A stretch of 64,000 bases of DNA, taken from the NCBI GenBank assembly GCA_964219355.1, contig CAXPOZ010000001.1, positions 1 to 64,000 of the forward strand. Direction: 5' to 3'. Position 1 is the stretch's first letter. Every line of letters starts with the position of its first letter. The DNA comes from Parvularcula sp964219355. Its GTDB lineage: Bacteria > Pseudomonadota > Alphaproteobacteria > Caulobacterales > Parvularculaceae. The translations under genes and the position numbers were made by a program. The notes under the pieces are model-generated. The model was not told where the DNA came from, did not search any database, and was given only the letters and a program-made list of their open reading frames with translations. Shown here piece after piece: positions 8,513 through 16,840 of this stretch.

Positions 8513-9376
8513 ATGCCGCATATTCTCACCATCGTCTCGCCCAGAGACCTCACGACACCGCAGATCGCCGCGTTCACAAATCTCGGCGGGCATTCCGTCT
8601 ATGAGCTTGGGCCCGACGCGGCAGATATCCGATTCGCCGAGGCCCCGGTCTGGGACGAAGTCGACGAACTCGCCACCGAGCATGGCTTTGACTTTGCGAT
8701 CCATGACGAAGCGGATGTGCGCGAGAAGAAATTCCTGCAGGCCGATATGGATTCAACCATCATCGAGCAGGAATGCCTTGATGAGTTGGCTGACCTTGCC
8801 GGCGTCGGCGCGGAAGTTGCCGCCGTCACCGAACGCGCCATGCGTGGAGAGCTCGATTTCGAAGCCGCCCTCAATGAGCGGGTCGCACGTCTCGAAGGCC
8901 TGCCCGTCACCGCCTGTGAGGATGTGCTGCGCGAGCGCCTGACACTGTCACCGGGCGCCAGAACCCTGATCGCCACCATGAATGCGCGTGGCGCAAAGAC
9001 CGTCCTCGTCTCGGGCGGGTTTGAAATCTTCGTCCGGGAGATTGCCCGTCTCTGCGGTTTCCAGGCCCATCACGCCAACCGCCTCGAAATCTCTGATGAC
9101 CGGCTGACCGGCCGAGTTTTGCGCCCGATCCTCGGCCGCGAAGCCAAAGCCGACATTCTGAATCGGGAGGTGACGGCGCTTGGCCTTTCGCATGCCGAGA
9201 CCATGGCCTTGGGCGATGGCGCCAATGACCTTGGCATGATCGAAGCCTCTGGCCTCGGCATCGCCTATAAGGCAAAGCCCGTGACCGCCGCTGCGGCGGA
9301 TGCCGCGATCAATCACACCGGCCTGCACGCCGCGCTCTATTTCCAGGGCATTCGCGCAGAAGATTTCATCGCTTGA
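8513..9376 (+). CDS. serB: Phosphoserine phosphatase
   Basis: 287 residues from ATG 8513. It is the last step of serine synthesis, removing phosphate from L-phosphoserine. It is a HAD-superfamily enzyme: the nucleophile motif DMDST places Asp78 as phospho-acceptor and Asp80 as acid/base. VLVSGGFEIF supplies the motif II Ser, a Lys follows near ILGREAKAD, and GDGANDLGM (about 235-243) is the metal-binding motif. An N-terminal ACT-like region (about 1-70) is degenerate. Upstream in-frame starts exist but would overlap miaA. Confidence 0.94.
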   Translation: MPHILTIVSPRDLTTPQIAAFTNLGGHSVYELGPDAADIRFAEAPVWDEVDELATEHGFDFAIHDEADVREKKFLQADMDSTIIEQECLDELADLAGVGAEVAAVTERAMRGELDFEAALNERVARLEGLPVTACEDVLRERLTLSPGARTLIATMNARGAKTVLVSGGFEIFVREIARLCGFQAHHANRLEISDDRLTGRVLRPILGREAKADILNREVTALGLSHAETMALGDGANDLGMIEASGLGIAYKAKPVTAAAADAAINHTGLHAALYFQGIRAEDFIA

Positions 9377-9421
9377 AGACGGCAAAGCCCAATCATACCT
9401 TTGCCCCAAAGGAGTTGCCCC

Positions 9422-9757
9422 ATGGCAGAATCTGCACAGGACACCATCAAATCCGCTGTCGATCAGAACGACATCATGCTGTTCATGAAAGGCACACCGC
9501 AATTCCCGCAATGCGGTTTCTCAAGCGCCGTCGTTCAGATCCTCGACTATCTCGGCGCCGAATATTCCTCGATGAATGTGCTTGAGGACATGGATATCCG
9601 TGAAGGCGTCAAGGTTTTCTCTGACTGGCCGACCATCCCCCAGCTCTATGTGAAGGGCGAATTTGTCGGCGGCTGCGACATCGTCCGGGAAATGTTCGAA
9701 CAGGGTGAGCTGCGCCCCTTCCTTGAAGAAAAAGGCGTGCTGAAAGCCGACGCATAA
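9422..9757 (+). CDS. grxD: Monothiol glutaredoxin, CGFS type
   Basis: 111 residues from ATG 9422, with AAAGGAG eight bases upstream. The active site is CGFS (31-34), and the GSH-binding features FMKGTP, WPTIPQLYVKGEF and GGCDI are present. CGFS glutaredoxins bind a shared [2Fe-2S] cluster with glutathione and act as iron-sulfur carriers in the cytoplasm. The gene follows serB by 45 bases and may share its transcript. BolA, a frequent partner, is not adjacent. An intrinsic terminator follows. Confidence 0.96.
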   Translation: MAESAQDTIKSAVDQNDIMLFMKGTPQFPQCGFSSAVVQILDYLGAEYSSMNVLEDMDIREGVKVFSDWPTIPQLYVKGEFVGGCDIVREMFEQGELRPFLEEKGVLKADA

Positions 9758-9763
9758 GGATCA

Positions 9764-9789
9764 GGGCGGCCCCGAAGAGCCGCCCTTTT
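9764..9789 (+). terminator. Intrinsic terminator after grxD
   Basis: GGGCGGC (9764-9770) pairs perfectly with GCCGCCC (9779-9785), followed by TTTT. Confidence 0.85.
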
Positions 9790-9793
9790 CATT

Positions 9794-10054
9794 TCAGGCC
9801 CGATTATCCAGTTGAGGCCGGACCGCGATCCGCCCTCCATAGGTAATCTGGTAGGGCCTGCCGCCGGATGAGGCGATGAGCCCCCGGCGTTTTAGTCTTC
9901 TAAAAATACCCAATGTGCAGTCGGCAAGGCTCCAGCCTTCCGGGCTTACACAATTGACGGCAATGATTTTTCCGCGCTCGTCTTTTTCGACGACGATTGC
10001 GCCGCCACGAGCGAGGACATGCAGCGTGCGCTGCTCCTTCTTCGAGATATTCAA
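9794..10054 (-). CDS. YjhX family protein (UPF0386)
   Basis: 86 residues from TTG 10054. The core ISKKEQRTLHVLARGG, the CVSPEGWSLADCTLGIF block and RRLKRRGLI match the YjhX/UPF0386 family closely, and the family's usual N-terminus (MNIS or MNLS) falls exactly on this TTG. An ATG at 10120 would add 22 residues of atypical, hydrophobic sequence. E. coli YjhX has been described as a toxin of the YjhX-YjhQ pair. No YjhQ-like acetyltransferase is adjacent here, so the toxin label should not be carried over. Its end lies four bases from the grxD terminator. Confidence 0.85.
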   Translation of the reverse strand: MNISKKEQRTLHVLARGGAIVVEKDERGKIIAVNCVSPEGWSLADCTLGIFRRLKRRGLIASSGGRPYQITYGGRIAVRPQLDNRA

Positions 10055-10233
10055 TGATTTGACCTGAGATTGTCGCAATACCGGGCCACCCGCGCATAGG
10101 AACGCGAGGGCGAGTTTCACGGGTCAGCGGCGCACAATCTCAGACATAAATCTCACATCAGGGGCCGGAGCATTTGGCTCGTCCGGCTCTTCCCAACAGT
10201 TATGCCGGACGGGATGCATTTTCAAGTCCCGCC

Positions 10234-11025
10234 TCAATGACGCGGGGTCAGATAGTCTGCGGGCAGACCGAGCCGCAGGCAGGCCTCAACCGGCGGGCTT
10301 CCCTTGACGGTGAGTTTCTCAACCGTCCGCGCAGCGAACCTGACCATCCGAACTTCACGCGGACTGAGATCATCTTCGTCCAATCCGAGACGCTCACGGA
10401 CAGATTGGGGCACAAGGCCAATTGCCGCCCGGATCAGCACTTTCTGCATCGGCTTTGCAGGCAGCGGCAGGAGGGGAGCCTGCACCATCAGACTCAGGAA
10501 TTCATCGATCACAGGTGACGGTGAAAGCTTTGCCTCCCACGCATCAAGATAGGCCGTCATTGCCTCATCGCTGCGCGGCGTACCTGTCGCGCCGTAAAGA
10601 TCCCCTGCTGGTCCTGCTTCGAGATAAGCAGCGTCTTTATCTTGTTCAGACAGTGGACGGACGAATTGAGAATAGGCCTCAACGAAACCGAACATGGCCG
10701 TTGCCTGCACCCAGTCGAGAAGCTCGGTGTCATTGGCCCGGTAGGCCCGGCCATCCTCGGCGATGCCCTCAACCGCATCGTGCCGCCGGACGATGCCTTC
10801 AATCATCCCCGCCGCCACACTTTTCGCCGCATAGACGGTGACCATAGCGGCAAGACCCGTCCGTTGCAGCCGGGCTTTCGGATCGCGCCGGAAATCGGAA
10901 AATGTCCAGACGCCGTGGCGGACACGCGGCTCGGCAAGCTCGAGAATGACGGCCGCCACCCCGCCGATGAAAAGCGAAATGGGGTTTCGGAATATCCGCC
11001 AACTGACAGAATCGGGCGGCACCAA
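10234..11025 (-). CDS. MpaB/DUF2236-family oxygenase-like protein
   Basis: About 263 residues from TTG 11025, which has GAGGGAGAGG just upstream. The open frame continues to 11196, but those codons would lie in the S4 terminator, so a start downstream is preferred. The family marks are SWRIFRNPISLFIGG, ILELAEPRVRHGV and the conserved His/Arg residues around VYAAKSVAAGM and IEGIVRRHDAVEG. Family members include the fungal MpaB oxygenase and bacterial rubber oxygenase Lcp, which are heme or metal dependent. The bacterial short forms have no assigned substrate. It reads in the same direction as rpsD but behind that gene's terminator. Confidence 0.8.
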   Translation of the reverse strand: MVPPDSVSWRIFRNPISLFIGGVAAVILELAEPRVRHGVWTFSDFRRDPKARLQRTGLAAMVTVYAAKSVAAGMIEGIVRRHDAVEGIAEDGRAYRANDTELLDWVQATAMFGFVEAYSQFVRPLSEQDKDAAYLEAGPAGDLYGATGTPRSDEAMTAYLDAWEAKLSPSPVIDEFLSLMVQAPLLPLPAKPMQKVLIRAAIGLVPQSVRERLGLDEDDLSPREVRMVRFAARTVEKLTVKGSPPVEACLRLGLPADYLTPRH

Positions 11026-11120
11026 TGCCGCCTCTCCCTCAGGTACCCTGAAATCTGGTCCCCGCCCACCGGGGCTTAGGAAATCCTGAAAGCTCTTCTC
11101 GACCGCTTTTGACAGGGGCC

Positions 11121-11152
11121 AAAAAGAAAGAGCGCCGCTTGCAGCGGCGCTC
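11121..11152 (-). terminator. Intrinsic terminator of rpsD
   Basis: GAGCGCCGCT (11130-11139) pairs with AGCGGCGCTC (11143-11152) around a three-base loop. On the minus strand it is followed by TTTCTTTTT (11121-11129). Confidence 0.9.
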
Positions 11153-11201
11153 CATAATTCTTTTGAATGGGTAGCGGAAACGTCGTTCCACCCCACCTCG
11201 C

Positions 11202-11819
11202 TTACGATGCGTAATATTCGACGACGAGGTTCGGTTCCATGTTCGCCGCATAGGGAACATCGGAGAATTCCGGCACGCGGATCAGCGACGCCGTCATTTT
11301 CTTCGGATCGACATCGACATAATCCGGGATATCGCGTTCCGGCAGCTGGAGAGCTTCGAGAACGAGCGCCATGTTCTTGGACTTCTCGCGGATCTCGACA
11401 ACGTCACCAACGCGCAGGCGATAGGACGGAATGTTCGTGCGCACACCATTGACCATGACATGGCCGTGGTTGACGAACTGGCGGGCCGCAAAGACGGTCG
11501 GCACGAATTTCGCGCGATAGACGACCGCGTCGAGACGGCATTCGAGCAGGCCGATCATGTTCTCGGCGGTGTTGCCTTTCCGGCGAGCCGCTTCTTCATA
11601 GATCTTGCGGAACTGCTTCTCGGAGACATTGCCGTAATAGCCTTTGAGCTTTTGCTTCGCCATGAGCTGCTGACCGAAGTCGGAAAGCTTGCCCGCACGG
11701 CGCTGGCCATGCATGCCCGGCTTGTATTCGCGGCGGTTGAAAGGAGATTTGGGGCGGCCCCAGATGTTCTCACCGACCCGGCGGTCGATCTTGTACTTGG
11801 CGCCCTGGCGCTTAGACAT
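11202..11819 (-). CDS. rpsD: 30S ribosomal protein S4
   Basis: 205 residues. The N-terminal block KRQGAKYKIDRRVGENIWGR and FNRREYKPGMHGQRR is typical of alphaproteobacterial S4. The S4 RNA-binding domain follows from about residue 95 (LECRLDAVVYRAKF, ARQFVNHGHVMVNG). S4 is a primary 16S rRNA binder that nucleates small-subunit assembly. It is a single-gene unit here, with its own terminator, as is usual in alphaproteobacteria where rpsD lies outside the large ribosomal operons. Confidence 0.98.
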   Translation of the reverse strand: MSKRQGAKYKIDRRVGENIWGRPKSPFNRREYKPGMHGQRRAGKLSDFGQQLMAKQKLKGYYGNVSEKQFRKIYEEAARRKGNTAENMIGLLECRLDAVVYRAKFVPTVFAARQFVNHGHVMVNGVRTNIPSYRLRVGDVVEIREKSKNMALVLEALQLPERDIPDYVDVDPKKMTASLIRVPEFSDVPYAANMEPNLVVEYYAS

Positions 11820-11954
11820 GTCAGTTCTCTTTATTCCAGCGCGGTCCGGCGGTCCGGCCTATCCGGCCCGCGATTACAACGGCGGTTCCGCGCCACCCGT
11901 CATGAAGCGGCGGGTGATAGGGGCGGAAAGCCGCCCTGTAAAGCCCGCCCCTTC

Positions 11955-11985
11955 CAGAAAAAACGGCCCCGCATGGGGGCCGTTT
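11955..11985 (-). terminator. Terminator after the 12011-12883 gene
   Basis: AAACGGCCCC (11961-11970) pairs with GGGGCCGTTT (11976-11985), loop GCATG. On the minus strand the stem runs into a T tract from the A run starting about 11957. It ends transcription of the upstream membrane-protein gene before the rpsD promoter region. Confidence 0.85.
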
Positions 11986-12010
11986 CGTCTCTCATGTCTC
12001 TATAGCTGGC

Positions 12011-12883
12011 CTAGAACCGGTAAGGCCGGTTCAGTCGCTGAAGGAAGAGCGGGCCGCCGCCCGGATCCATATTGATCTGCCAGATCGGATTGGGGCCTTT
12101 CTTGGCATCAAAACGCTCTTCGGCGATCCGGTAGCCTTCGGCCTCGATCCGCGCGACCAGCGTCGTTGTCGGTGCCGTGCCCGGCAGGCGAGTCGCGACG
12201 TAAAGCGTGTTGTTGCGGAAATCGACATCCCCGCCGCCTGAGCGGAAGAGGTTATAGGTCGCGCCATTTCCTTCGTTATGAAGACGGCCGCGCAGGCCCC
12301 CGCTGTTGATCATCTGGCGGACATCCTTATCGAGGCCGTCCGGGAAAGTGATCTTGATGCGGATGCTGTAGCCATCGACCGCACTCGACTGTGCCGCCAT
12401 CGCAATGGGCACAAGTAGCGCAGGCGCCGTCGAGGGCGTGAAGGACACATCCTCATCGAAGGAAAGATCATCCGACGGCGGGAGAGGCTGATCGAACCCG
12501 GCCTCGTCCATGTCATCCATGGTCCCCGGCAGCGGCGCTCCGAGATCGGACGGCGCAAGGTTCATCAGCACGGCAAGCGAGGCAAAACCGGTTGCAAAAG
12601 CGCCACGCATCGTCACCGGCTGGAAATACATGATGGAGGTGCCGCCGATCGCCATCAGGAGAAGCACGACCGCATAAAGCGGCAGCGCCCCGATCCCGAG
12701 CGTGTCCGTCAGGGACGCGACCCATTTGTTAAAGAGGAAGAGAGAGGACGCATCATCTGCCTGAAGCAGGTCTGCAATGGTTGCGACCGCGATCCCGACA
12801 GCAGATGCGAGCCCCAGTCCCAGCTTGTCCGCAAGTCCATATTCTTCAAGGGATTTTGGTGCTTTTTTCTCACCATAAGCCAT
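12011..12883 (-). CDS. Membrane protein of unknown function
   Basis: 290 residues from ATG 12883, with GGGAGACGAG in front. Residues about 20-40 (LASAVGIAVATIADLLQ) are weakly hydrophobic. Two clear membrane segments follow at about 62-82 and 95-113. Then comes an acidic Asp/Pro-rich linker (DDMDEAGF and following). The C-terminal half (about 175-290) looks like a soluble beta-rich domain ending in a Pro/Arg motif. I recognise no family. It is the second gene after the histidine phosphatase on the same strand (89 bases apart) and ends at a terminator. Confidence 0.7.
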   Translation of the reverse strand: MAYGEKKAPKSLEEYGLADKLGLGLASAVGIAVATIADLLQADDASSLFLFNKWVASLTDTLGIGALPLYAVVLLLMAIGGTSIMYFQPVTMRGAFATGFASLAVLMNLAPSDLGAPLPGTMDDMDEAGFDQPLPPSDDLSFDEDVSFTPSTAPALLVPIAMAAQSSAVDGYSIRIKITFPDGLDKDVRQMINSGGLRGRLHNEGNGATYNLFRSGGGDVDFRNNTLYVATRLPGTAPTTTLVARIEAEGYRIAEERFDAKKGPNPIWQINMDPGGGPLFLQRLNRPYRF

Positions 12884-12972
12884 GGCAACTCGTCTCCCAG
12901 TCCATACCTGACGTGATGCTATCACACAGGTAAGGAAGCGACAATCAGGCTTTGTGCAGAGTCTGGCGGCGT

Positions 12973-13722
12973 TCACTCAACTGGCCGGGCACCGCCGAAA
13001 TCGATGTCAAACAAGTGCTCAAGACTGGTCTTGGGCAACCCCGCCTTGACCATATCATAGGCTGTCAGATTGACCGCCTTGATCACCATACGGATGATTT
13101 TCGGGCTCCCTTCCTCATCCGGCACGACATCGAAATCGAGCACATTCACGCAAGCAAGGTCCTGCTCGAAATGGGGAATCCCGGCGAGACCTGCACCGCA
13201 GGCATGTCCAAGAAGAATCCTGTTGGTCCCGTCATGGGCCACAAGCAGAGCGGACTTCCACGCATATTGCGCGATCAGATCCTCGATTCCTCGCCTGATA
13301 CGGGCATAGGCATCGGCGAAAAGCTCTCCGCCGGGCAAAAAACTTGCGCCTTCCCCCGTCGCGTCATCGAAACTGAAGGCAAGCCGGGCGGCGAGTTCCT
13401 CCCGGGTCGGCACGACGACTTTACCGCCTCGAAGCTCCTCGAAATCGGGAAGATCAACCACATCCGGCACGGCCTGACGATTGGCTCCGAGCACGAGTTC
13501 GGCCGTTTCCTGCGTCCGGGGCAGCCCGCTCGTAAAGACCCTTTCGAAGGCGATATCAGCCAGCGCTTCGCCAGCGGCCTCTGCCTGGGCGCGGCCCGTC
13601 TCGGTCAGTGGCACGTTCCGGAAATCAGTTAATCCCGGCGCAAAGTAATCCACATGGCCGTGACGCATCAGATAGAGGCGCCGGCGTCCCGTCAGCTTAA
13701 CCTTGTGCGTCTCTTTCTCCAT
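12973..13722 (-). CDS. Histidine phosphatase family protein
   Basis: 249 residues. The RHG catalytic motif LMRHGHVDYF places the phospho-accepting His at residue 21. LTETGRAQAEAAGEAL and SGLPRTQETAE follow as in phosphoglycerate-mutase-like phosphatases, and VAHDGTNRILLGH supplies the second catalytic His. The family includes cofactor-dependent mutases, phosphatases and alpha-ribazole phosphatase, so the substrate cannot be named. It may share a transcript with the membrane protein downstream. Confidence 0.88.
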   Translation of the reverse strand: MEKETHKVKLTGRRRLYLMRHGHVDYFAPGLTDFRNVPLTETGRAQAEAAGEALADIAFERVFTSGLPRTQETAELVLGANRQAVPDVVDLPDFEELRGGKVVVPTREELAARLAFSFDDATGEGASFLPGGELFADAYARIRRGIEDLIAQYAWKSALLVAHDGTNRILLGHACGAGLAGIPHFEQDLACVNVLDFDVVPDEEGSPKIIRMVIKAVNLTAYDMVKAGLPKTSLEHLFDIDFGGARPVE

Positions 13723-13866
13723 GTATGTGACCTATTTCCCGCGGCATCCGAATTGCTCTTTAAAGGCGGAGTCGATACGCTCAACAATTGATGGCGTGGC
13801 GGGTCCAACAGGGGCCTGCAGCTTTGTGGCAGGTATGGTCAGGCTGGGGGAGCAGAGTTAACGGGC

Positions 13867-15546
13867 ATGGTGCGCGCACCCACTACACTCGCCGCCCTAT
13901 TTGGGGTTGCAGCCGCAGCTTACGCGGCATCCTTCTGGGGCATGGTCACGCTCGACGCGGACAGTGCATGGAGCCGTTTTGACGCCCTGTCGAATGGCAA
14001 TGCCGTTGGCCGCGCCGTCGGGCATGGCGACAAGGCCATCAGCCTGAAAGTCGAGGACGGCCTTGACGGCAAGGAGTTGCAGCAGATGCAGTATGCCGTT
14101 GCCAAGGCCCATGACATTGCTGGCGACCCCGACCGCGCGATTGAGCTTTACCGCATCGTTCTAGATTCGCCGCTCGGCTCGCAGATGACCGAGCCGGAGC
14201 GCATGGCGCTCAAGCATCGTATCGCGATGCTCTACCTTGAGGTCGAACAGCCGGTCGAGGCCGCAATCCTCGTCGCTGAATTCGTCGATGCCGCTGGCGA
14301 CCTTGCGGCTGAGCCGAACCCGGAAGCCGAAGGTATCGAAGCGGTCTATCTAGGTTATGCGCTGGAGCCGCTTGATCTGTTCACGGATCAGCTTGTGCCC
14401 GTACCGACCCGCGAAGTCATCACCGGGCCGGAGCCCGACCGTCTCGCCGCCGCTGAACGGCTGACCCAGCTTGGCGGCTTTTATGCCGGTCTTGAAGATG
14501 GCGGTTATGCCGCCGCCGGGCTTCTGGCCGCTGCTTACAGGACGCGCCTTGAAATCCTGACTGCCGATCACGAAGATACGGTGCACACGGCGCTTCTTCT
14601 CGGCCCGGTCTATGAGCGGATTGGCCGCCTCAGCGATGCCGAGGATGTCTATCTTACCGCCTTCCACGCGCAGGAGCGTGCTCGCGGCTCAAACAACCCG
14701 GAGCTCAGCCTCTATATCCGTCTGCTAGCGGATGTTTATCGTCGGCAAGGGCGCATCACCGAAGCCGAAGCCCTCAATCGGCATATGCGCAATCTGTTCC
14801 GCGATGCGTTCGGTGCCCGCCGTTATGCGGCCAACCGCGACCGCGACCGGACCGCCGACATTAACCGCCCGGTCTCTGCTGAATTCCCGCTGCCTTCTAC
14901 TTATGTGCCGCCGGATCTTGTTCAGGCTTCAATCTTCTCAATCCCGACCTCGAAAAATCCGGTGATCGACGAGATGAAAATCCGCACAGCAATGCTTGAT
15001 GCGGAAACGACCATGCCGAAAATGCTGGCCGATCTCGTCGGCGAATGCATTACCGAGGAAGAGCGCCTGTCCTTGCGATCCGGTTACAGATCATACCAAA
15101 CGCAATCGATCCTCTATGAGCGCACCGATCATGGCGGCAAGGTCACCAAGCCCGGTACGTCCGAGCACCAGTTGGGTTTAGCCGCGGATATCGATGTGAA
15201 TGGCCGCCTGATGCGTTCGACCGACCGGTCCTTTGCCTGCTTCGAAGCGCAGGCCTTCCGCTATGGCTTCATTCTCTCTTATCCGCGCGATAATACCTAT
15301 CTTGATGCTGAGGACGGTTTTGAGCCGTGGCACTGGCGCTTTGTCGGTCCGCAAACGGCGCTTCTCTATCGTGAGATCGGCCCGCTTGGTCATCCGCAGG
15401 AATTCCTCGCCGCCCTTCCCTGCTATGAAGAACGCGCCCTGTCCGGCCTGTTCCTGAATGCCGGGGAAGATGATGTCTGCCTTGCCAGCGTGATGCCTGA
15501 TACGGCCATCGCCAGCGATGCGACGGGCACGGACGAGACAGGCTGA
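13867..15546 (+). CDS. TPR-containing D-alanyl-D-alanine carboxypeptidase, M15B (VanY) family
   Basis: 559 residues. An N-terminal hydrophobic segment (about 8-25) anchors or exports the protein. The middle (about 70-330) is helical and TPR-like, with repeats such as AHDIAGDPDRAIELYRIVL and YERIGRLSDAEDVYLTAF. The C-terminal VanY domain (about 385-515) carries SGYRSYQTQ, the zinc-binding GTSEHQLGLAADI (His and Asp ligands, near 434-441) and EPWHWRF (last His ligand, near 490). The enzyme probably trims the terminal D-alanine of peptidoglycan stem peptides in the periplasm. The next gene starts eight bases later, so the two form an operon. Confidence 0.88.
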   Translation: MVRAPTTLAALFGVAAAAYAASFWGMVTLDADSAWSRFDALSNGNAVGRAVGHGDKAISLKVEDGLDGKELQQMQYAVAKAHDIAGDPDRAIELYRIVLDSPLGSQMTEPERMALKHRIAMLYLEVEQPVEAAILVAEFVDAAGDLAAEPNPEAEGIEAVYLGYALEPLDLFTDQLVPVPTREVITGPEPDRLAAAERLTQLGGFYAGLEDGGYAAAGLLAAAYRTRLEILTADHEDTVHTALLLGPVYERIGRLSDAEDVYLTAFHAQERARGSNNPELSLYIRLLADVYRRQGRITEAEALNRHMRNLFRDAFGARRYAANRDRDRTADINRPVSAEFPLPSTYVPPDLVQASIFSIPTSKNPVIDEMKIRTAMLDAETTMPKMLADLVGECITEEERLSLRSGYRSYQTQSILYERTDHGGKVTKPGTSEHQLGLAADIDVNGRLMRSTDRSFACFEAQAFRYGFILSYPRDNTYLDAEDGFEPWHWRFVGPQTALLYREIGPLGHPQEFLAALPCYEERALSGLFLNAGEDDVCLASVMPDTAIASDATGTDETG

Positions 15547-15553
15547 TCCGATA

Positions 15554-16840
15554 ATGACGCTGAATGACAAACCCCGCCGGTCGATCCGGATCGCCCTGCA
15601 TCAGGACAAGGGCGCAGGCCGCAATCTTGAGCGTCTGCTCCTTGAACAGGGGATTGATCCGACCGCGACCAGCATCACGGCAGACGTCGTGATCGCGGAC
15701 CTCACCTCGAGGGCACCGACGGAGATCAACAGCGTCGCCTCGCAGCTTCGCGAGATCAGCCTCGACAAGCCGCTCCTCTTTCTTGTCCTGCCGAGCCAGC
15801 TCGACCTGCCGCAGGTCAAACAGCTCGCCAAGAATGAGACTGTGATCATCAGTGCCGCGAATGAACGCGCGCTGCTGGCCGAAATCGCACACCGCACGCT
15901 TGACACCGACCGCGCCAGCGAAGCGGCCATCCGGTTGCAGGCGATCTCCGCCACCGGGCTGGGCGCCCTGCCAACCCATCACGCGAGCCCCGAGGCCAGC
16001 GCGCTCCTGATTGCGCCGCCCGGCCCTCGTGCTCTTGATCTGTCCTCGGAGCTTTCGCTTCACACATCGCTCAACACGGCGATGTCCAGGCAACAAGCCC
16101 TCTCGGCTCTGGAGCATGGCGTCGCCGACCGCATCTTCATCCTGCCGCCGCAGAACCGCCGTCAGTCGGCAGCTCTCATAAAACTCCTGCGCCGTCATAG
16201 CATGATGAGCGGGACGCCCGTGGTCGTGTTCGAGGAAAAGCCCAACGATCGGCACCGCGATTACTGGACCCGCATGGGGGCCGATGCTGTCGTCTCGACA
16301 TCGGAACCGGCACTCGCGGCTGCGATTGCGACCCAGCGCCGCCGTGCCCGCGATGCCAAGGTCAGCTCCGAGAGCCTGCTCAAGCATCTTTCTTTCACCG
16401 ATCACGGCGAATCGAGCCGGCTCTGCTCGCCTAAATTCTTTGATTCGGCCCTCGCGCTGCGGTGCCGGTCAGACATGACTTTCTGTCTTGGCTCGCTGCG
16501 TCTGACGCCGCATTCAGGTGAGACGCATCCGCAGATTTTCACAGAGCCTGCGATCTATGTCGCCCTTGGCTGCCAGCCGGCGGACCTTGTGACCCGCGCT
16601 GCGCCGGACACCCTGCTGATCAGCATGGCCGGCGCCGATCTGCATCATGCGAAACGCACCATGCGGATGATTTCGACGCTGGTGCAGGATCTCAAATTCG
16701 GCACACAGACCGCGCCGATCACCTTCTCAGCCAAGACGCATATCGTTCAGGCGGGGCCCGGCATGCAGCCGCGCGACCTGATCCGCCGTTCGCTCAAAGG
16801 CCTACAGGCGAGCAAGCCCGCTGACGTCCTGCTGGCGTAA
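15554..16840 (+). CDS. Degenerate two-receiver plus GGDEF-like protein (PleD/PopA-like architecture)
   Basis: 428 residues from ATG 15554. Three regions are apparent. A receiver-like alpha/beta fold (about 8-120) centres on ITADVVIADLTSRAPTE. A second receiver-like fold (about 140-270) shows RIFILPPQNRRQS, GTPVVVFEEKPNDR and MGADAVVSTSE. The C-terminal segment (about 290-425) resembles a diguanylate cyclase fold in which GGDEF is replaced by MAGAD (LLISMAGADLHHAKRTMRM) and which ends in PRDLIRRSLKGL. The catalytic residues needed to make cyclic di-GMP are absent. PopA of Caulobacter has the same layout and binds c-di-GMP without making it. This homology is an inference from pattern only. Confidence 0.55.
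   Translation: MTLNDKPRRSIRIALHQDKGAGRNLERLLLEQGIDPTATSITADVVIADLTSRAPTEINSVASQLREISLDKPLLFLVLPSQLDLPQVKQLAKNETVIISAANERALLAEIAHRTLDTDRASEAAIRLQAISATGLGALPTHHASPEASALLIAPPGPRALDLSSELSLHTSLNTAMSRQQALSALEHGVADRIFILPPQNRRQSAALIKLLRRHSMMSGTPVVVFEEKPNDRHRDYWTRMGADAVVSTSEPALAAAIATQRRRARDAKVSSESLLKHLSFTDHGESSRLCSPKFFDSALALRCRSDMTFCLGSLRLTPHSGETHPQIFTEPAIYVALGCQPADLVTRAAPDTLLISMAGADLHHAKRTMRMISTLVQDLKFGTQTAPITFSAKTHIVQAGPGMQPRDLIRRSLKGLQASKPADVLLA

Noticed and set aside
15269..16405. Minus-strand frame of 378 codons across the VanY and PleD-like genes
   Set aside because: Antisense to two genes with clear domain features; low-complexity, no family motif.
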